Notes under the pieces: model-generated
The model's database searches: none
Told to the model about the DNA's origin: nothing
What the model saw: the letters and a program-made list of their open reading frames with translations, nothing else
In this document: positions 59,844 to 64,000 of the stretch, one piece after another
Layout of the letters: every line of letters begins with the position of its first letter
Numbering within the stretch: position 1 is the first letter of the stretch
Virus record (IMG/VR): IMGVR_UViG_3300020179_000005
Location: 124,001 to 188,000 of that record
Source: a virus
DNA length: 64,000 nucleotides
Direction: 5' to 3' (one strand)
Program-made: the position numbers and the translations under genes

Positions 59844-60467
59844 ATGTCAGACATGGATCAAATAGAATATCAGATGTCTCAGACTGCTGAGCCTGTTGTA
59901 TCTGATATCTTACAGAAAGATTACGAGAAAGATCTTTACAAGAAATGGTTTAGGTCTAAAACTCAAAGTGGATTTTTGTCCATAAGGCCTTGGTATCAAG
60001 GTCTTAAGTTTAAGCTGGACATAGGTAAAACTTCGCCCGATGGCAAACTCATTTCTAGCACGATGGTATATTTAGATGCCATAGATTTTTCTGGTTATTT
60101 AAATTCTATTGCTATTGGTATAGGAAGCATAAATTTTCCCGCAAACAGCAAAACCGGTATTCCAACCGATGAAGGTTTTGTTTCTTACGGTGGAGGCATA
60201 ATAGAGTCAAAACCTATTTCTAGGATTTTCAAGTCTCATTATTGGCAGAATTCCGATAATAGTTTTGATTCTTCTGCGTTTGTTTGGAAGTGCGGTCATT
60301 TTGCTGCTAGAAAAACTGAGTCAGGTGCATTCATCCCGGACATGAAATCTTCTTTGTCCGTTGATAGCATAAAGGTTACTAGATCAGAAATAGTCAGCAT
60401 CTCTCATATGTTGAATCTTTCGTTGATATCTCACGTGGCAAACAAATCAGATTGGTATGCCGTATGA
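59844..60467 (+). CDS. hypothetical protein
   Basis: 207 residues from ATG 59844 after AAGGAG. Beta-rich middle with Gly-rich turns. ATGA overlap with next gene. No family. Confidence 0.68.
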   Translation: MSDMDQIEYQMSQTAEPVVSDILQKDYEKDLYKKWFRSKTQSGFLSIRPWYQGLKFKLDIGKTSPDGKLISSTMVYLDAIDFSGYLNSIAIGIGSINFPANSKTGIPTDEGFVSYGGGIIESKPISRIFKSHYWQNSDNSFDSSAFVWKCGHFAARKTESGAFIPDMKSSLSVDSIKVTRSEIVSISHMLNLSLISHVANKSDWYAV

Positions 60468-60844
60468 CCGAACAGGGAAATTATGATACTGACTTTTCTA
60501 CCATACAAATTGCAATTGATAATATGTTGAACGTTCTCGCCAAAGAAGTCACTTCGGTTCAAAAGGATATCGAACAGAGAGTAGAAGCAGTCGAAAAACA
60601 GATTGCTACTTTAGTTTTGGCGTACGGCGAACAGGCTGTTTTTATGGAAGCTTTGATAGGTCAGATAGCTTTTTCTACCGTTGAAGCCCAAAAGTCTTTT
60701 CGTGATACTTTGAAAGAGGCAAGAAAGTCTATGTTGGAGGTAATGCAGGATGGAACACAATCTTTTGTGGCAGACGGCGACAAAAAAATTGGACAAGCCA
60801 TTGCAGACGTGGTTGCAGAAAAGCTATCTGACCTTGGTCAATGA
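60464..60844 (+). CDS. coiled-coil protein
   Basis: 126 residues from ATG 60464; long heptad region (20-100). Coupled to both neighbours. Confidence 0.65.
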   Translation: MTEQGNYDTDFSTIQIAIDNMLNVLAKEVTSVQKDIEQRVEAVEKQIATLVLAYGEQAVFMEALIGQIAFSTVEAQKSFRDTLKEARKSMLEVMQDGTQSFVADGDKKIGQAIADVVAEKLSDLGQ

Positions 60845-61034
60845 TCACGAATGCGTACTGTTTCTAGATAGATACAATCACGTTTTGTTAAATCATTTAA
60901 GTTATCTTTCTGAAATATACGCTTGTGTTAAAACTGTTTATCCGGAGTTTAGATCTTTGCATTTGGCTAATACTTCGTTTTTAGATTATCTTAAATCTCA
61001 AAAAATCGAACTTTATTCATTGGAGGCGTTATGA
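60834..61034 (+). CDS. small hypothetical protein
   Basis: 66 codons from TTG 60834; an ATG at 60750 would overlap the previous gene by 95 nt. Aromatic helical protein; overlaps next start. Confidence 0.5.
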   Translation: MVNDHECVLFLDRYNHVLLNHLSYLSEIYACVKTVYPEFRSLHLANTSFLDYLKSQKIELYSLEAL

Positions 61035-61783
61035 TGGATATACATTCTCATATTAAGTCAGTTGATCATTTTGATCAAGTTTGGAATAAGAAGGTATCTT
61101 TGTTTAGTAAACATTTTGAGAATCGACCCGTTGTTGCTTGTCTTTATGATTTCAACATTACTTTCTTTTTGCGGGCTTTGGCTGATTCAATGATTGGTGT
61201 ATCTGATCAGATACCTCAGTCTGATATAAATACACACGAAGCATATTGTAAAATGAATTTAGAAGCTTTTATGAATTGTCGTGATGTTGCGTTTAATTTT
61301 TACATGAGGTATCAACCAAGAAAGAAACCTGTTACTCAAAAGCGGTTAGATGCTTTTAATGTTTCGTATCAATCTCTTACTGCCGCGCAGAAGAAGGCTG
61401 TGGTTTTACCTTATTTTTTCAATGATTTTTTTAATATTATTTTTGGTTCTTTTTATCCTTCGGTTCGTATTTCTTTGTTAAGTTTTATGTTTAAGAATAA
61501 AATAATTGTTCCGGATAAGTCGAATAAGTTTGTAACAATTGTTCCTTACGATCCGAGTAACGAGCATATATTCACCATGAATAAATCTTCTACTTCCCTT
61601 GCGTATGACACGATGCTTTCTGATTCTAAAGATGTTTTTGATGTACTTAAGTCCATGCAGTCATACATTGAGAACCTAATTAAGGATAACAATTTTGTTC
61701 AAAACAGTTACGAATCTTTGTTGAAAAAAATGGAATTGCAAGATAAACAGGGAATTAATGGTTATTTAATGACTTGGCATTAA
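61031..61783 (+). CDS. hypothetical protein
   Basis: 250 residues, ATGATG after GGAGG. Helical, Phe-rich; no family. Confidence 0.68.
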   Translation: MMDIHSHIKSVDHFDQVWNKKVSLFSKHFENRPVVACLYDFNITFFLRALADSMIGVSDQIPQSDINTHEAYCKMNLEAFMNCRDVAFNFYMRYQPRKKPVTQKRLDAFNVSYQSLTAAQKKAVVLPYFFNDFFNIIFGSFYPSVRISLLSFMFKNKIIVPDKSNKFVTIVPYDPSNEHIFTMNKSSTSLAYDTMLSDSKDVFDVLKSMQSYIENLIKDNNFVQNSYESLLKKMELQDKQGINGYLMTWH

Positions 61784-61793
61784 GGAGAATGTT

Positions 61794-63059
61794 ATGGATA
61801 ACGATAGCAGTGTTGCCGAAGCAAGTTTATTGGATTACGCTTTTATAGGTAAACCTCAGATAAATTTAGATGAGGTGACTTATTTGAAACTGGAGATTCC
61901 TTGTTCTCCCAGTGTCGATACAGGAGAACCGGCGGGGAACTTGCTTATACAATTAAATTCTGTTATGAATTTTTATGTGTATCCAATAAATCCTAATTAT
62001 GTTAATAGTGCCGCGGAGTTGGATGAGGGTCATTCTATTGACGAAATTATCATATTTGATTTATTTAATACCGGTAGTTTTTATATTTCCAAAGCTAATA
62101 TAATGAATGGAATTAAGTCTAATTCATTACCTTTGTATGTCCATATCAATAATGTTTGGAAATCTTCTCCGTTGATTAACACTGAATATCCACATGGATT
62201 TGTATACGCAGTCCAGATATCTTTTAGTGATCCATTTCAGGCTGATTATACGTTGAATTTTAAGCGTCACATATCTGAATTTTATGATGGCTGGGAAATT
62301 ATGATAGGGCATATGTTTTATGTAGGCTCTATGAAAAATTTTGTCGTATCCAGTGATCAATCTAAGAATTTATCAGATAAACTTAGTAATGATATTGAGA
62401 AACTCACTAAGGCAATCAAGAAGATGAAGACAACAAATTTGTCGCCGAATAAGACTAAAGGTCATGAAGCATTTAGTGTTTTTAATAGTAAGGGTCAAAG
62501 TAACGCACCAATATTTCATACCGATATAATATTAGAGGAGGAAGAGTCCATGTCGCAGTTTTCAATATGTTCTTATTTTAGCTTGAAAACTCAAAACGTA
62601 GATATAGTCAGCAAGGATTATGCTTATGCAAATCGTCCGGAAAACATTTGCATTTGTACGCATTCTGCTTTATCTAAGCCTGACAAAGCATCTTATTGTG
62701 GCTTTGGTTTGACTCCAAACCAAACTATCTGTCCTTATTATAAGTCTAGTTCTGTGCTACGAAAGAAGTACACTTCTAAGGGTAAAGGATCATTATCTTT
62801 TGATCTTTATGAGCATACAGATTACAAGGGAAATAAGGTTTTTAATTTGATCAATCCTGAAAATGATCAGGTGTCTTATACTTTGGTTCCTCCCGTAGAC
62901 GCACCTTATGATCAAGTAGTTTCTGAAATTGATTCTGTGGTCAATGAGGTTGTTTCTTCTTGTCCAGAGGAAGTGTCTTCCACGTTGGTTTCTCTTGAAG
63001 TGCCTCCTTCTACTGAGACACCCGTTGAGAAGAAAAGCTTTATATTGTCTCTTATATAG
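61794..63059 (+). CDS. Cys-rich hypothetical protein
   Basis: 421 residues, ATG after AAGGAG. Beta-rich N-terminal half; Lys-rich linker near 200-225; then a Cys/His cluster (CICTHS at about 286-291, C302, C312) that probably binds zinc; acidic Pro/Ser tail. Between the AAA+ gene and a second E2-like gene, so possibly part of the same system. Confidence 0.7.
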   Translation: MDNDSSVAEASLLDYAFIGKPQINLDEVTYLKLEIPCSPSVDTGEPAGNLLIQLNSVMNFYVYPINPNYVNSAAELDEGHSIDEIIIFDLFNTGSFYISKANIMNGIKSNSLPLYVHINNVWKSSPLINTEYPHGFVYAVQISFSDPFQADYTLNFKRHISEFYDGWEIMIGHMFYVGSMKNFVVSSDQSKNLSDKLSNDIEKLTKAIKKMKTTNLSPNKTKGHEAFSVFNSKGQSNAPIFHTDIILEEEESMSQFSICSYFSLKTQNVDIVSKDYAYANRPENICICTHSALSKPDKASYCGFGLTPNQTICPYYKSSSVLRKKYTSKGKGSLSFDLYEHTDYKGNKVFNLINPENDQVSYTLVPPVDAPYDQVVSEIDSVVNEVVSSCPEEVSSTLVSLEVPPSTETPVEKKSFILSLI

Positions 63060-63073
63060 TGAGAGGAGTTTTT

Positions 63074-64000
63074 ATGCCAGGCGTGTATAATATAGTGCAG
63101 TATTCACCTGACAATTCTAATTGGTTTCAGGTAAGGAACACATCAATAACTGGTTATTATTCTTGCGTAAGAGCAGCAAGTGAATTATTTCCAGAAGACA
63201 GTTTTGATTTTCTCGTTCAGTCATTAGTGTCTCTACAGTATGTTGTTCCTACTGAGCTGATTTACGATCAGCAGGACTATAATTTACAGATGCGTTCGAA
63301 ACGGCATATACTGCCTATGGCAGTTAGATACGTAGACAAGTCTCAGTCTTATTATATTGAACGCCCACCATGCAGAATTAATGTTAAATACAAAAATGCG
63401 AGAGCGTCGCACAGCGCTCCGGAAGTTGAAGATTTGTTTATATGGGTACCTTGGACAATAACAATAATGCCAGTTACGTTCATAAATAAATATGATCCAG
63501 GCGATGTAAGGATTTATTATTCTCATTCTGCGTTGTCTTCTTCTACTCAAATGTATATTAATTCTTTGTTTCCCAATACGCATTCAGATGCAAGAATATG
63601 TTGGTCTGGTTCTTTTTCAAATTTATTGACTCATGTAAAAGATCAGTCCGACTTTAATACTTTTGATTATAGATACTGGCATTCTATGATTTTTAATGAT
63701 TACATGTTAGGTGGATGGAACAATGACCTGATATCAAGACCATTGTATGCTTTGTCTGGTAGAACTAACGTGGGAGAAGCTGGGATAGTTAATCAGATCT
63801 TAGAAGGAGATTATAAATCTAAGTATCCTTTGGTAGATATGTACAGAAATCCTCAATCTTATCCTGAGTTTTACGATAGGTTGGTTTCTGTTGTAATTAA
63901 CAAGTTTAATTTTTCTAGATCCAAGGCATTGGATGTTGTTTCAAATGCACAATATGATTCCTATATCAGTAATTACGATTACGTAAAATTATTGTCTTTT
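63074..64000 (+). CDS. second E2-like protein, 3' end cut by window edge
   Basis: 309 codons to the right edge, ATG after GAGAGGAG. FPNTHSDARICW (166-177) matches HPNIxxxGxICL of E2 enzymes, with the same eight-residue step from Asn168 to Cys176 as in eukaryotic E2s. Preceding strands (DLFIWVPW, RIYY) fit the E2 core. PRTRC-B-like proteins share this pattern. Residues after 190 not recognised. Confidence 0.66.
   Translation, partial: MPGVYNIVQYSPDNSNWFQVRNTSITGYYSCVRAASELFPEDSFDFLVQSLVSLQYVVPTELIYDQQDYNLQMRSKRHILPMAVRYVDKSQSYYIERPPCRINVKYKNARASHSAPEVEDLFIWVPWTITIMPVTFINKYDPGDVRIYYSHSALSSSTQMYINSLFPNTHSDARICWSGSFSNLLTHVKDQSDFNTFDYRYWHSMIFNDYMLGGWNNDLISRPLYALSGRTNVGEAGIVNQILEGDYKSKYPLVDMYRNPQSYPEFYDRLVSVVINKFNFSRSKALDVVSNAQYDSYISNYDYVKLLSF

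Overview
The window looks like part of a large actinobacterial phage genome, probably of the 'huge phage' size class. Direct reasons: very dense genes with overlapping starts and stops, six tRNA genes whose anticodons read mostly A/T-rich codons, a phage-style RecA, a WhiB-type iron-sulphur regulator (a family tied to Actinobacteria and their phages), and Thr-rich linkers like those of secreted actinobacterial (for example Acidimicrobiia) proteins. No terminase, portal or capsid gene is visible, so 'phage' is an inference; a large plasmid-like element is not excluded.

Layout. 1-8.9 kb: a leftward operon of probable virion or assembly genes, including a long protein with a DnaQ-type exonuclease domain and a stand-alone Clp-type AAA+ ATPase. 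9-10.8 kb: recA and small zinc-ribbon genes. 11.3-27.5 kb: an unusual region in which nearly every gene is its own transcription unit. Each unit ends in a strong terminator hairpin that runs straight into a TTTATGRCTAG element and a 5' leader hairpin. The 17 copies keep the fold while the bases change. Two copies belong to a tandem pair of structured small RNAs. The region closes with an 880-residue protein carrying the signature of two-barrel RNA polymerases (YonO / eukaryotic RdRp-like, DQDGD motif). 27.5-36 kb: small genes with a second element, AAAATAGGGG, and a strongly folded non-coding stretch of about 480 nt. 36-48 kb: a second, diverged two-barrel polymerase-like protein, a 2OG-dioxygenase-like protein, a 37-bp-period iteron array, an SF2 helicase, WhiB, a subtilase and tRNAs. 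48-64 kb: a rightward operon of small genes leading into the main discovery.

Main discovery: a complete ubiquitin-like conjugation cassette at about 53.3-58.1 kb, related to the PRTRC (ParB-related, ThiF-related) systems of plasmids. In order it encodes an E2-like protein (LPNIN and GWICL motifs), a cysteine-rich protein with a RING-like C3HC4 pattern (candidate E3), a JAMM/JAB isopeptidase (intact H-S-H-x7-S-x2-D) with zinc ribbon, a ThiF/E1-like adenylating enzyme and an 83-residue beta-grasp ubiquitin-like protein ending in Lys-Gly. A Ycf46-like AAA+ ATPase follows, and a second E2-like protein with canonical Pro-Asn to Cys spacing lies at the right edge. The E2 frame runs into the RING-like frame at a U5 run followed by UAG, so a -1 frameshift could make an E2-RING fusion.

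How the parts may work together (inference): the phage RNA polymerase(s) would read the repeated promoter or leader elements and give each early or middle gene its own expression level, while the Ubl cassette would tag phage or host proteins, with JAMM removing tags and the AAA+ protein remodelling targets. Caution: coding seems to continue across a frame change at four places. These could be programmed frameshifts or indel errors in the assembly, and raw reads would decide.
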